A program made the translations under genes and the position numbers. This document shows, one piece after another, positions 1 to 11,800 of a stretch of 64,000 nucleotides of DNA (position 1 is its first letter; every line of letters starts with the position of its first letter). Location: NCBI RefSeq assembly GCF_037975245.1, contig NC_092572.1, positions 23,730,489 to 23,794,488 of the forward strand, in the 5' to 3' direction. The notes beneath the pieces were generated by a model, which saw nothing but the letters and a program-made list of their open reading frames with translations, did no database searches and was not told where the DNA came from. This DNA comes from Apostichopus japonicus (lineage: Eukaryota; Echinodermata; Holothuroidea; Aspidochirotida; Stichopodidae).

Positions 1-50
1 ACAAAACAAAACAAAACAAAAAAAAACAAAAAAAACAAAAAAAAACTGTT
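1..50. repeat. A-rich simple repeat
   Basis: Runs of acaaaa and poly-A at the window edge. Low complexity; possibly the tail of a retroelement lying outside the window. Confidence 0.8.
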
Positions 51-1100
51 CTACTCTTCACCAGGTGCTGCTGGTTTATTGATATTATATAGAGACCTGT
101 GCAGTGTACATATTATTTATCATCTGAACATTGTGGATTACAAACTTTTGCTTAACATTCTATATGTTATGTAATCTTTGAATTTTCTGGATATATCTCC
201 TTGAATAGGCAGACAAAACAGAGGACGAAACATACAGACTCAATAACGACAAGAAAACAACCGAAGGACGGAAAGGAGAGTAATGTTTCCCAAACGGACC
301 GTGGGGCCCGGACTGGAAAGAAAGCATACAGACATGCAAATGTAGGAGCTACTGGACCACCTCTTCCCCACCCCTGATCCACCCCTGACCCACCACCCCC
401 CTCCCAAAACAATTAGAAAAATAATTCTAGGTTTTCCGTACTTGCAAATTTGGTTGTCCATATTAAGAAATGTAGTGAAAATAAAATGAATCAGCTATAT
501 ACTGTATATGTGTGCATTGACATGTGTAGATTTAGTGCCAGGGAAAAAACACTCACTTTTGGCCCAGTAACACTCCCCTTAGGATGGATACCAGGCCTAT
601 GACTTTGTCTTCCTTTCATTTCAGTATAGTAGTGAACGAGGGGCCACCATATGTTAACATTAAATTCGATTTGGGTGTGAAACTGACTTTAAGCTGGCAG
701 GGCAGGCGCCAAAAATTGCTTAAACTTTGATTTTCATTGCACCTATTTAGTACCAAGCTTTGTCGGTTTGAGAGTTGTACATGAGGGATGTCCTGGGAAT
801 ATTTAATTCATATGAATCACAAGACTCCTTACATCAATTTTTTCTTATTAAACCAGACAATTTTTGCATAATACTGCATAATAACTTGAATATGAATAGA
901 GAAAATCCCCATTTTTTTTTTTTTTTTTTTTAATCTTTGCCTTTTATTTGCAATGCAAGCAGAGTGAGTGTCTTAGCAGACAACTGTTGTTACTGTAAGC
1001 TAACAAATTTAGCTCTTCTGATATTTTACATTCAATTGTTGTGGAAATGAACAGGGTCAAAAGATCAATAATTCAAGAAAACTGAGCGTGGATTCATACA
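51..1100. other. No gene recognised
   Basis: AT-rich sequence with a poly-T run near 911-931. The short open frames have no recognisable domain, splice pattern or codon bias, and I assign nothing here. Confidence 0.6.
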
Positions 1101-1108
1101 CTAACTGT

Positions 1109-1489
1109 CTAAGGCATAGGAGGCAGGGGGGCTGCAGGTCTCCCAACCCAAAATGTTTGTGAAAATTTGGGCAATATGCTGAGAATTTTTTTGGGCACCT
1201 ACTGAAAGAAAAATAATTTGCAATGTGTTTTTCAATGATTAATCTGATATTAATCTGATCATTATTAACAACTTCCCCAATAATTCTAACCAATATGAAA
1301 GGGTAATAACACGGTAGATGATTGTCTGTTATTGGCATGTGATGTAATATAACCGATGAACACCTATATGTTATGCACATTAACGTACTGAACGCGCACG
1401 AAGCGTGCGAAAAATGTTGGTTATATTTTCAGGCAAGTCGTTAGAGCCCCCCCCCCCCTCCCAAATCAAATTAGGCTCGTACGCCTATG
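1109..1489 (-). mobile_element. Non-autonomous hAT-type element, family 1
   Basis: The 381-bp element is flanked by the perfect 8-bp direct repeat ctaactgt (1101-1108 and 1490-1497). Its ends are imperfect inverted repeats; the right end read inward is cataggcgtacgag, and copies at 8537 and 57969 read cataggcgtaggag. It lies in the opposite orientation to the copy at 8537-9021. Subterminal poly-C/G and a cgcgc-rich motif beside ataaccaa are shared between copies. An 8-bp TSD with TIRs starting CA is the hAT signature. It has no coding capacity. Confidence 0.88.
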
Positions 1490-1497
1490 CTAACTGT

Positions 1498-3521
1498 ATT
1501 CTTGATCTAGTTGTAAACCTGCTCTTAATTTGTCTAATTCTTTGCAGGATATACTGTATTGATTTGGATACGGACATTTTTGCCTAAAGATATATTTATA
1601 TCTCAATTTTGTAAACAAATGGTCTAGTTTTGCCTTCCTTCTTGTCGTTAAATATCATCTCAAAGTGGATGCAACTCATTTACGTACAGACTGTACAGTG
1701 CTTACATGCCAGACTGAAACTTTACCACCGCTAATATCAAATTACGAATTATCGAATACTCATGTCAGTCAAATCGTGGTGATATTGAATCGCGGTAACC
1801 AGCAACGACACAGACTGCATGGTCGTAGCGCTGGATGAGGGCGGTCACGGTGACCTCGTTAAATCTCTCTCTCTAAACTTTGGCTACTAAAAACAATTCT
1901 GAAGCAAAATCAAAATCGACACAAAAGACAACTTGTATTAAAGTCAAATCGTGAAATTTAAAACTACAAAAACGAGGACGATGGGTTACCCTCGGTGATG
2001 TCATCAGGAGAGTTTTATAACGTCAGTAGTAATTATAGCATGACGGATTATATACACTAAAGTAGTAAAGTATGAATAATTAGATATTTATGTACATGAT
2101 ACTAGAACGTGTGCATTGTCTAAATCTCACGCATTGAGGGAGGGCTGTACTTTCTACAGAGCTCAGGGAAGCAGGGATGATCATACTTATAGCACTAAAT
2201 GAATATTCTCACAATTTCACATACATGACAATACACATGTGCTAAAATAACTAATTCAAAATTCATATCAAAGGGTATATGTATGTATATACTCTTGTTA
2301 CATAGTGATATTAGTATATAAGCCTATATGAAATAACATACCTTCCACACTGTAATGAATGCTAAAAAAGTTCTGCAAATTTACTTAACAAACGATAATC
2401 CCTCAAGAGAGAGTTGGATTACTGTAAAATGTATTTAAACGTTTTCTATCCAACTTATCCAGACACAAGTTGGGAATTTGGTTTCACTTTAAGTATGTTA
2501 TTTTAAGACCTTTGGCAAAACCAGCAAAATTAATCAAATGATCGAGTATATCTGGTATATAACAAGGGAGCCCAGTGACTCAATTGTATCTAGTATATAG
2601 AGGCAGTTTATAATCTTGATGTTCTCCACAATAACTGGATCCCTCTGGTCACTGGAAACATGTACTTGTGACGCTGTACTATCGACATAGTTTCCGCTAA
2701 ATTTCAATAAGTGCGCCCTCACAATGTCACAGTTCTTCTGATGTACCCCTCAAAGTCACAGATGATTCTGCTTTTGTTTTAGGATTTCCAAGAAAAGGAA
2801 TCCATGACCGCTTTGCCAAGTGGCTCTGCGAGATTATAGAGGTTTATTAGGGCATCCTTTTGTCTAGACCTGTATAACATACTGTATACCCTACTACTGC
2901 ACATAGCAAAACACCCTTTTCCTTGAAACTTACACTTGCCAATGATCTATTCTTTACTGGGACATTACATCATTCATTATTCCAAAAAAAAAATTGTTTA
3001 CCCTCATTTATCGCAATTTTCAAGAAATTACATATTGGATGCTCTACTAAATGAAGTTACAGTATACTCTCTACTGACAATGTTTTCATGCTCAAATAGG
3101 TGTAAGATATGGTATGGAACCTTCCTCAATAATTTCTATTTGCCTTTGTTTCTTTCATTAACTTGTTAACTCCATGTATATAATTAACATCACTACTAAC
3201 ATCGCACTGCAGCCGCTGCTTATGTTTGCTCTCCACCTCTATTGGATTAGACCATAGAAATATCCAATTTAGCTATTAAACAGTTTGTAGTACTACTATC
3301 TTTATGCAGGCCCAGGGTTTGCATTAGCCGCGGGATTGCGCGATTCCTGCAATTTGATCGCATTTGGAATAAACGTTTAGTAAAAAGCCACTTGTGATTA
3401 TTATTTTTTAGTTATCCAGTCTATAATCCATTAGTACATCTCGTAAATGTCCTTGTCAGTCATTCCTTTTATGAAATAAATGAATGAAAAAATAGTAATT
3501 GTGAGAATTCTTTCAATTTCT
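1498..3521. other. No gene recognised
   Basis: Unique AT-rich sequence with no coding region, RNA gene or mobile element that I can support. Open frames are under 80 codons and look random. Confidence 0.6.
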
Positions 3522-3853
3522 TCCACATGGTAGCCTAACACCACACTAAGTCAATGGGGAAATCTAACCTAACCATCTGTTCATTCGCTGAAATTGTGAC
3601 GCAGTTACAGTAAGATATCTATGGAATACTATCAATATTGCTGTTATCTTCGACCATATGGTAGCCGAACACCTCACTAAGTCAATGGGGGTAATCTACA
3701 GTAGCCTTTAACCATAGATCTGTTTATTAGCTTTGTGATGCAGTTGTAAGATATCCATGGAATACTTTCATTATTGCTGTTATCTTCGACCACATGGTAG
3801 CCTAACACAACACTAAGTCAATGGGAAAATCTTGCCTAACCATCCGTTTCCAT
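3522..3853 (+). repeat. Tandem repeat of about 130 bp, three units
   Basis: Three diverged units each carry acatggtagcctaacac, then actaagtcaatggg, then gatatc(c/t)atggaatact. A single diverged unit occurs in the opposite orientation near 31722-31990, so this is a dispersed family rather than a purely local expansion. Confidence 0.75.
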
Positions 3854-3992
3854 GAAGAAAAAAAAAACAATCACACTTTGCGTAGGATCCGGGTAATAAA
3901 TTATGAACCGGGTAGTATCGGGTCGGGCGGGTTAGGAAGGTCGTAATTCCACTGTGGGTGTTTGTCACCTGTATCGAACAATACTAGTTCTG

Positions 3993-4379
3993 CAGTGGCG
4001 GAGCGTCCATACAGTCAGGGGGGCGGATGCCCCCCTGACAGACTCAAATGGACTGCTGGCGCCCTTTTCAGCTCTTTAAATACCACTTTTTACTTATTCG
4101 CGTTTATTGACTTTTTTATTGCGCTCTCATCTACTTATTGACATTTGTCACATTTTGTTGGTGTAATCGGCGATGACACCTATTTATTCTTCGTTTAACT
4201 GCAAATTAGCCAGGCCCGGAAAGGGTCATTTCTGGCGATCTAGGGAGTATCTTTACTCAAAAATTTTCTGTACGCTACGCGCCAACCAGTGGTGGCGCTC
4301 CGCTTAGACAGTGTCGAAAGCGCCCCTACAGACCATACTCGCCCCTCCTGACCAATACACCTAGCTCCGCCAAGTGCTG
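3993..4379 (+). mobile_element. Non-autonomous hAT-type element, family 2
   Basis: The 387-bp element is bounded by perfect 8-bp TSDs tagttctg (3985-3992 and 4380-4387). The left TIR is cagtggcggagc; the right end is gctccgcca followed by a 4-bp insertion and ctg. It contains the 3' subterminal block seen in other local hAT elements (gtacgctacgcgccaacc...tggtggcgctccgcttaga, about 4270-4310). No transposase. Confidence 0.87.
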
Positions 4380-4387
4380 TAGTTCTG

Positions 4388-5440
4388 TTGTGGTGACATA
4401 TTTGCCTTACTCTAGAGATCAAACACATAGACAACAACATATTTAGCATTGCACCATTCATGATTTGTCGGTGATTCCCTGAATAGTTACAAACTTTCGA
4501 TATCCTCAGGTAAACAGAAAAATGCATGCTCACCAGAAAGCTACTGGCAGATTTAACTTCTAGTTTTATTCGTGAGCACAGTCGCCATATTTTACAGGAA
4601 AACTTTCGAACGTGTAAGAGCTTACCTTACACTACTTCACTGTGTACATATAGTCCATTATGCTGATTCCAATGGTTGCTAGGGATTTCCTGTCTGTTGC
4701 TGCTCACTTGACTGACAGCTTCTCCAAAGATTCCTTGTACACTGTGTGAATGGTAGGGTTTACTGATTCCTATAGTCGACGCAGCACAGTGAAACAAGCA
4801 GAAGCGTGCTATACCGGGGTAGCGCTGAGTGTTAATAGTATAGCGCTGCACTACTTCCAGCCTATAGTGTAGGTTTCAAACCTAAAGTTCATTCATGGCA
4901 CACAGATAAAGGCTACCCAGACATTGGGCGTTTGATATCATATGACCGACGGATAATGTGAGACTATAGAATCCTTCCTTTGAAATTACAGTCCAAGTAC
5001 TAAACCTTGAAGCGAACATCAGGCAGGGGGAGAGGGAGGAGGGGACAGATTTGCCTAACACCTTGTTATTGCATTGATGTACATTATACGAAATGTACAT
5101 CCTCCGACAAGGACTTTCCCAAAAAAGGAAAGAAAATAAGTATTAAACTAACATCCAAATCTGAGAAAGTTTTTTTTTTTGCAGCTTTTGTTTTGCAAAG
5201 TATCGTACCGACTGAGCTGGAATATTTTTTGTAACAGAATGCTGTGCGAAAAATTATGCACACATTTCAATATTGCACGGGGAAGATATCCCCTGTGCAA
5301 GGCGTGCTTTAGTCTGGCTTACTGCTAGCTTACTGTAAAGTTAGACTGCAGTAAAGGCCCTTGTTCCAGGGAGTTAAATGTTTTCTCTTTGGTATGGAAG
5401 CAACCTAACCAAATGATAGGTCTAGCCTAAGTATAACAAA
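4388..5440. other. No gene recognised
   Basis: Short uncorrelated open frames only; no element boundaries found. Confidence 0.55.
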
Positions 5441-5705
5441 GTGGCTATTCTTACGACTAGTCATAACAATAATTCTTTTTTATGCATGCGCAGTTGCTTT
5501 AACGTGGCTATTTTTAAGACTAGGAGTACTATTTTTACGACCAGGAGTAACAATACTTTTCGGTTAGGGTTGGGGTTTGGGTGAGGGTTACCCCCTAATA
5601 GTAATACATGCACAGTTACTTTATTTACTTTACTGCGCATGAATTCGCCCATGTCGTAAGAATAGTTTATAAATAATTGTTACGACTCGTCGTAAGAATA
5701 GCCAC
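5441..5705. mobile_element. MITE-like element with about 33-bp TIRs
   Basis: The ends gtggctattcttacgact... (5441-5473) and its inverted counterpart ending ...taagaatagccac (5673-5705) match at about 30 of 33 positions. The 265-bp interior has a telomere-like gggttaggg stretch (about 5561-5595) and no coding potential. A direct repeat gcctaagtata lies near both ends but not at equal distance, so the TSD and superfamily remain open. Confidence 0.7.
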
Positions 5706-6383
5706 GGCCTAAGTATATATAACCCTTACAGCCGTAGACTTATTGTACGTGAATCCTAACTTAAGTTAGCCTAGCCGAACTGTTATTGTCTGGCTTAGAC
5801 TAGGTTAAGGCTATAACATAGGCCTAGGCTAGCCTTAGAACTTATACTGTAGGCCTACTCTAGGCCTAAGTTTGCTTAATGTTGTTTCTAAAACCTGAAA
5901 TTTTTATCGCTACATTGGCAGGTGGTAGTGGTATGGTCGGCCTACTTCAGAAATTATTACTACCACTGTCTGTACATGCGTTCTGCATGTAAATGAGAAG
6001 GTTAATTAAATTTGATGTACAAACCTTTGCACTCTAAAGAAACTTCATACAGTGATTTGCAACAGAGCCATTGCTATCAATCCAGGGTAGGTTAGGCCAA
6101 GCCGTGTAAACATGCGGTTAGATGTCTGCACTCAGTCAGTGGTACTACTATATAGTGTAGGCTAATCCTAATGCAAATATATACTAGTCAGTCGTTCACA
6201 GAAGTTCAAATTTCCATAATAGTAAATCCACTCTCGTCTAGCATAAGTCAGTTGTCAGCGGGTTATAACTCTCCAGGCAATATCTTGAATAAAGCAGGAT
6301 AAAAATGACCTTACCTATATTTCTATGATGTGCAGAGCTTGCAATGTTTACTACTGACAGTAGGCCTAGGCTACGTGCACAAT
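5706..6383. other. No gene recognised
   Basis: Rich in taggcctaggc-type words, with no gene or element boundaries that I can defend. Confidence 0.5.
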
Positions 6384-6877
6384 TTATTTTGAGTAAGGCC
6401 TGAACGCGAAAGTCAATAGTACCAAAGATATTTCACATTGATAGTACATATAACAAGGTACGTGTACAATCTTTGCAACATGTACGTTTAACCTGTACTG
6501 AAGGAGAGAGATCAAATTACATATGACCAGAAGTGTAACTAAGATTGTATAATCGGCTAGACCCCTTATATTCAACCTTCTTTTGCTTGTTGACACCAAT
6601 ATGAGCGTTTCTTAAAATTGAACCTGCAAATAGGTACAAACAGAATCATGGAATATTGCAGAATTACAAGCGAGCTCCATAATGGGTCTATCACGAACCA
6701 AAGATACACTGACCAGAGCAGCACCCGTATCGCTCTGACCAGAACTTGACCCAAATGGTGGCGCTACCTCGGATTAGAAACATTAGTGAAAAGTAAAGTT
6801 AACGTTTAGCAGGTTTAATTAACCCTGTGTTGAAAAATACCGATGTTTTAATAGCATTTGCATTTACTGTTGATATT

Positions 6878-7704
6878 GTGTAAAAGTAAGGTAACATGGC
6901 TTTTCGATCCTAGCAGGTTCTTCTTCAAAGGCTGAATGACAAGTAACAGTAACAGAAAGAACAAAAACACACACAGAATACGGACAGGTTAATGAGCATG
7001 GTGTACACAAGGAGATATATGTAAGGGGATTAGTAGACAAGGGATGGAGTGAAGAAAGAAAGAAACCAACAGGGGAAGGGGAGATGGGAAATACACAGTG
7101 AAGGGACAGAGAGAGGATTAAGGGAAGGGGATAGAGAATAAACTGGAGAAGGACAAAGACAGAAAGGTGTGGAGAAGAAAGGGGTGGAAGAGAGCTATGG
7201 GAAGAGGAGTGATGGGGGGGGGGGCAAGGGGGGCAGGAGGGTGGAAGGAAGAAAAGTTTGTCATGCCCTTTCTGAATGTTGAGCCCATGGGGTTGAATGG
7301 TGCGAAGGCGTTGCATACACAGCCTCTCTCTCTGCTGATTCGTACTAGGTCAGGATGGCTACCTAAGGATTCAATCCCCTGTAAGGACATGTCGTTAATG
7401 GTATGGTTGGGAAGGCTAAAAAGGTTCTCCAACTGGGGTCTCAGTCTTCATGGTGTTGACTGTGGATCTGTGACCATAGAATCTTTTCTTGAGGGTGGTT
7501 TTGGTTTCGCCAACATACCGAATGCCGCAAACTCTACAAGAGATCAGATATATAACATTAGTGGTTGTGCAAGTGATGTGACCCTTAGTCTTGTGTGCGA
7601 GTTGCATGCTGTGGCTGGTGATGGAATTGGATTCAACAATTTTGTGGCTGCAGATGATGCATCTCGAAGTACGATCACATTTTGAAAGTACCATGCTGAA
7701 TATA
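6878..7704 (-). mobile_element. 5'-truncated Penelope-like element (GIY-YIG part)
   Basis: Minus-strand reading gives the C-terminal GIY-YIG endonuclease region of a Penelope-like retroelement: CRVCGIRYVGETKTTLKKR (about 7480-7540) followed by a conserved His, then in another frame NDMSLQGIESLGSHPDLVRI. Frameshifts separate the blocks, so it is dead, and no reverse transcriptase is present. A purine-rich strand (about 7030-7250) follows the coding remnant. The insertion is flanked by tttactgttgatatt (6863-6877) and tttactgtttatatt (7705-7719), a 14 of 15 TSD. The corresponding site near 60653-60670 in copy B lacks it. Confidence 0.85.
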
Positions 7705-8536
7705 TTTACTGTTTATATTATCAGGCGCGTATCCAGGGGGCGTTGGGGGCGATCGCCCTCGGGTAAGGAAAAGAGGAGAGAAAAAAAGAGAAGAAAAAAG
7801 GGAAAAAGAGGGGGAAAAAAGAAAAGGAGGAGAGGAAGGAAGGGAAAAGAAAAAGAAGAAAGAGAGAAAAAAGAGAAAAAGAGGGAGTAGAAGATAAACG
7901 CCAAGACCTCGGGAAGAGAAAGAGGAACAGTCATAATTACAGCGCTGATCCCTATTATATACACATGGCCGGGTAGCCAGTGACAGATCGAGGATTACGG
8001 AGGGGACGTGCGCCTCACCCTGCCCCTTACAGCGACAACTCCATTTTTGACGTTCCATTTTCCTCTCTCACTAATGTATCTACTATATACGGTCTACCAT
8101 AACGTGTGTGTGTGTGGACGCCTTAAGCCATTGTACAACTGTGCTATGGAACCAACTGTGGCTGGTCTTGAACTCGACCGAGTCGTCGGGGAACATGACG
8201 CATTTCGGGAAGGGGCGACCGCCCCCCCCCCCCCCGAGCAAATTTTCTTTATGATATCGCTAGTAATTTCAAAATAGACATTGATTAGATGCAACTTACA
8301 AGGCCTGGGAAGTGTCATTTCCAGCGATCTGGAAGGCATTTTCGGCCAAAATTTTATTGTACTCTTCGCGCCAATATTTTTTAGTTTGCCTACAGGCTTC
8401 GCCCTCCCTTGGCAAATTACTCGCTACACGCCTCTTCGAATTTGTAAAGCAAACAGCAGATATCACATATCATATCAGTGAGCATGAAAATGCATGTTCA
8501 AGGATGAACAGCCTCAAAACTGTCTATGTGTGTAGT

Positions 8537-9021
8537 CAAAGGCGTAGGAGCCCAATTGGATTTGGGGGCTGTAACGATCGACTTGCCCAAAAAAATATAA
8601 CCAAAATTTTTCGCGCGCTTTGCGCGCGTTCAACATGTTAATGTCAATATCATATAAGGAAGCATCGGTCATTACATCGCATGGCATCGTGTGCCGTATG
8701 GTCCGTGAAACTTGCGCAGTATACCGCCGGATGCTAATGTAAACAACGAAATGTCTTATGTAGATGGAGAAAAAGCATGGAGGTCCAATTATGTCAAAAC
8801 TCTCTTTTACATTAGTAATGGCGAATTCGTCGGCCAAGCTTAGAACTTTATTTTAATTACCAAGGAGATTTTTAAACTATTCATTTCCTTAAGCTACATC
8901 ATTGCTATTTATTTTTCTTTCAGTAGGTGCCCGAAAAATTCTCAGCATATTGCCCGAATTTTCAGGGGGAATATTGGTTAGGGGGGGGGGGGGGCTGCAG
9001 CCCCCGCCTCCTACGCCTATG
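8537..9021 (+). mobile_element. Non-autonomous hAT-type element, family 1 (nested)
   Basis: The 485-bp element has TIRs caaaggcgtaggag and ctcctacgcctatg and perfect 8-bp TSDs tgtgtagt (8529-8536 and 9022-9029). It is the longest of three copies in the window and shows both ends: the left subterminal ataaccaaaatttttcgcgcgc and the right subterminal ctcagcatattgcccgaatttt plus poly-G. It is inserted inside the hAT element 7722-10532. Confidence 0.9.
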
Positions 9022-9579
9022 TGTGTAGTGTTCGGTTTCGAAATCTCTGATATCGGAAATATCTGGTATTTTCATTTCCTTCAACGAAGTTTTATAATAG
9101 CCGTTATAAGAGGTTTTAATATTTGTACACCAATAAATTAACTGAAAATTTCATGACCAACATTCTTCATCATACCTCCCTCTATTAGTGCAAGTTTGAC
9201 CTGTCTGTTAGGGGTTGAAGGAGGTTTTTCTATATTGGTTTTCCATAGATGAATTTTTTTGCAACATTATGAATTGTTTTGAAGTGATTTTATTCACGAG
9301 AAATGTGAATTTTCAAATTCTGAACAAATAATGGGCTTAAAACCTTGAAAAGTGGGGTTTTCGGATATTGTGGGCCGTGACGTAGAATCACTTACAAAAG
9401 CAATGAATGATCCACAGGACATACAATGAGGTCGAACATGATGTGTGACTGGTGACAATCTTCAAAAAGGTTATGGATGGAAACAAAAACTATTGGGAAA
9501 TACTTGGTTCTCAGGCAAAAGTGTACATCTGGTTGGTAATTTTCAAGCCCGAGAAGTGCCATTTCCGGTGATCTGGGGG

Positions 9580-10417
9580 CATGGGCGGCGATCCTGGGGG
9601 GGGGGGAAGGGGGATATATCCCCCCATGAAAATGGGTGGAGGGGATGTAATACACCATATCCCCCCACCAAATATCAGGGATAAGAATATTTTCATGCCT
9701 AAATTTATGCATCATCGTGAATGTACGGCTCTTTTTTAGCTTCATTTCTCGCCTACCATAAACGCAGTGCGATCTTTTCAAATAAACCGTCTTTATAAAG
9801 CAAGAATAGTTGACTGTGGGCTTCATTGGCCCTATAACAACAAAATGTATTATTGCGCCCACGGTATTGATATAGTACATTATATGCACCCTCATAGTAT
9901 TCATATAGGCCCTATAGTAGGCCTACACACGTACATGTTCCCTCGAATAGCTGAGAATCTCATGTTACCAGGGTAATGCTTAATACACGTTTCACCTGGA
10001 TGCACTAGCAATCGGTACCTAGGAATGTAACTATGTGTAATTGTGTATTGCATGTGTATAGGCCTATAATAGCCTGCATGAGGCCATTTTCTTCATCGAA
10101 TAAAATATGCTCTCGAACATTCTAACGTAGTGCCTGAAACAAGATTGACAGGGGCAATTTTCCCAAAATAACACCCGAAATTAAAAAAAAAAAGGATTTT
10201 GGATCCTGATTATGAGATATTTCGGACATGATATCCTTATTTTAAAGTTGGGTATATGCGGCTTGGAAACCTCGGGAAGTGCCGTTTCCGGCCATCTAGA
10301 GGGTTTGTAAATCCCAAAATTTTCTTGTACGCTTCGCGCCAACTCATGGTGGCGCTATGTTTAGATAGTCAACAAGGTCATATCCCCCCCACTCGGAAGT
10401 ACGGATCGCCGCCCATG
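9580..10417 (+). mobile_element. Nested hAT-type element, family 3
   Basis: The 838-bp element has TIRs catgggcggcgatcc (left) and ggatcgccgcccatg (right) and perfect 8-bp TSDs tctggggg (9572-9579 and 10418-10425). It has split the 3' subterminal block of its host: agtgccatttccggtgatc lies left of it and ttcttgtacgctccgcgcc right of it. It carries its own version of the same block (about 10270-10360), so a related element jumped into a conserved part of another. No transposase. Confidence 0.9.
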
Positions 10418-10677
10418 TCTGGGGGTATGAAAACCAGAAATTTTCTTGTACGCTCCGCGCCAACCGATGGTGGCGCTCCGCTTAGATAGTAATTCGCGTT
10501 CCCCGGGTTAGAAAATCCTGGATACGCCCCTGATTATAATATAAGACATTTATCGTTGTCAATTGTCAGGCGCGTAGCCAAGGGGGGGGGGGGGGGTAGG
10601 CGAAGGGGGCACTGTTTTGTTTGAATGTTAACCACGGCTTAACTAGCAGTGTATTCTATGTGAAAGCTCCCATATCA

Positions 10678-11172
10678 TTTAAAGGCATTGAAGACTCGCT
10701 CCAAACTGCGTGTGGCCATCTGAAAAAGTTAACTTTCTGTTGCTTGTAAGTGACGTTTTGTTCGTGTCGCTACAAAATGCAGACAGTAATGAAACATGGT
10801 ACCTTGTTATCTTTAGCTGGACCTGAGATGTCCATCGCTGTATCGTACACAAGTGTCTAATTACAGACTGTAGCAAGCTGTGTGTGTTTTTGGGATCGAT
10901 GGTGGTGTCTAACACTGCATTCGAAACTAGGTCAGATTACCGGCATTAGACCTTTTTAGACGGGATGGATCTCAACAGGGAGTTGATATTGAACTCCCTG
11001 ATCTCAGGTCCAGATAAAAGATGCACATCTCAGGTCCAAATAACAAGGTATCACGATCATTACTGTCTGCACTTTGTAGCGACAAGAAGAAAACTTCACT
11101 AGCAAGCAACGGAAAGTTAACTTTTTCAGAGGGCGGCAATTGGTTTGGGGCGAGTCATCAATGCCTTTAAGA
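10678..11172. repeat. Inverted duplication, arms about 145 bp
   Basis: Arm 10678-10826 and arm 11032-11172 are reverse complements with scattered differences; both carry gaaaaagttaactttc, gtcgctacaaa and gcagacagtaatga. The DNA between them (about 10836-10960) is inverted relative to copy B (about 61190-61330), and copy B has only the right arm. This fits inverted duplication followed by inversion of the spacer. Confidence 0.8.
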
Positions 11173-11299
11173 AAGACTCAACACATTGAAGTGTCGTGGT
11201 CAGTGAGACAAGTGGTTGTTAGCCTGGGGAAGGGGTGGTGAAGAGGGACTTCTGTGTACAGTCGCTCCATCTATGCCATTTATACAGCATATCACGATG

Positions 11300-11800
11300 C
11301 AGTGGAACGTGTACATGCGGTTTGTTACTACCCGCTGTAACTCAGTCACTTTTATATGGCCTGCCAAATAGTCAGATTTTTTGTTTAATTCGTCTTCAGA
11401 ATATAGCTGCAAGGATTTTAACACCCATAATTATTATAGAGAACATATCACTCCTGTATTATTATTACACTGACTTCAAGTTTTACCCGGCATCCTTTTC
11501 AAGATACTTACATATGTTCATATGCCAGTTTATCACCGATATATTTATCGGAGCTGTTACAGACTTATCATACACCTCATCATTGCGCTCTTGGAACACA
11601 AGACTTCTGACCATAAAGCTTACGAACAGATCATGGGGAAACCATTTTTCGTTTTGTTTTCTATTTTTGCTTCTACTGCCCCACAACCTTGGAAATAATT
11701 ACCTGGATCCATTAAGCTCTATCACTTTTTCTTGCGTCATTCAAATCTGCTCTGAAAACTCGTCTGTTTCTAGGACTCAACAACTTTCTATTATTTTTAC
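11300..11800 (+). mobile_element. CR1/L2-like LINE, 3' coding remnant (copy A)
   Basis: Frameshifted plus-strand frames carry the conserved C-terminal part of CR1/L2-type reverse transcriptases: TQSLLYGLPNS, then LIRLQNIAARILTP, HITPVL(L)HWL, RSWNTRLLTIK and NRSWGN. Multiple indels make it non-functional. The same remnant in copy B (61650-62130) shows insertion before the duplication. The 5' end, the RT catalytic core and the endonuclease are absent. Confidence 0.82.

Larger units (their letters stand above)
7722..10532 (+). mobile_element. hAT-type element (about 2.8 kb) carrying nested insertions
   Basis: The ends are caggcgcgtatccagg (7722-7737) and cctggatacgcccctg (10517-10532), which match as TIRs at about 14 of 16 positions. 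Comparison with copy B places both junctions exactly, although the flanks do not give a clean 8-bp TSD. It contains a purine-only tract (about 7765-7890), the family-1 element at 8537-9021 and the hAT element at 9580-10417. The block ending gatggtggcgctccgcttagatag (about 10460-10490) is its 3' subterminal region. No transposase domain is recognisable. Confidence 0.8.

Noticed and set aside
5561-5595. Interstitial telomere repeat
   Set aside because: Only one or two ttaggg units with degenerate neighbours, inside a MITE-like element.
7591-7890. Lys/Arg/Glu-rich open frame and the inverse Ser/Phe/Leu-rich frames
   Set aside because: Products of a purine-only tract inside a hAT element; not genes.
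7714-10540. An 8-bp TSD for the outer hAT element
   Set aside because: tatattat and attataat do not match as a direct repeat; the borders rest on TIRs and on comparison with copy B.
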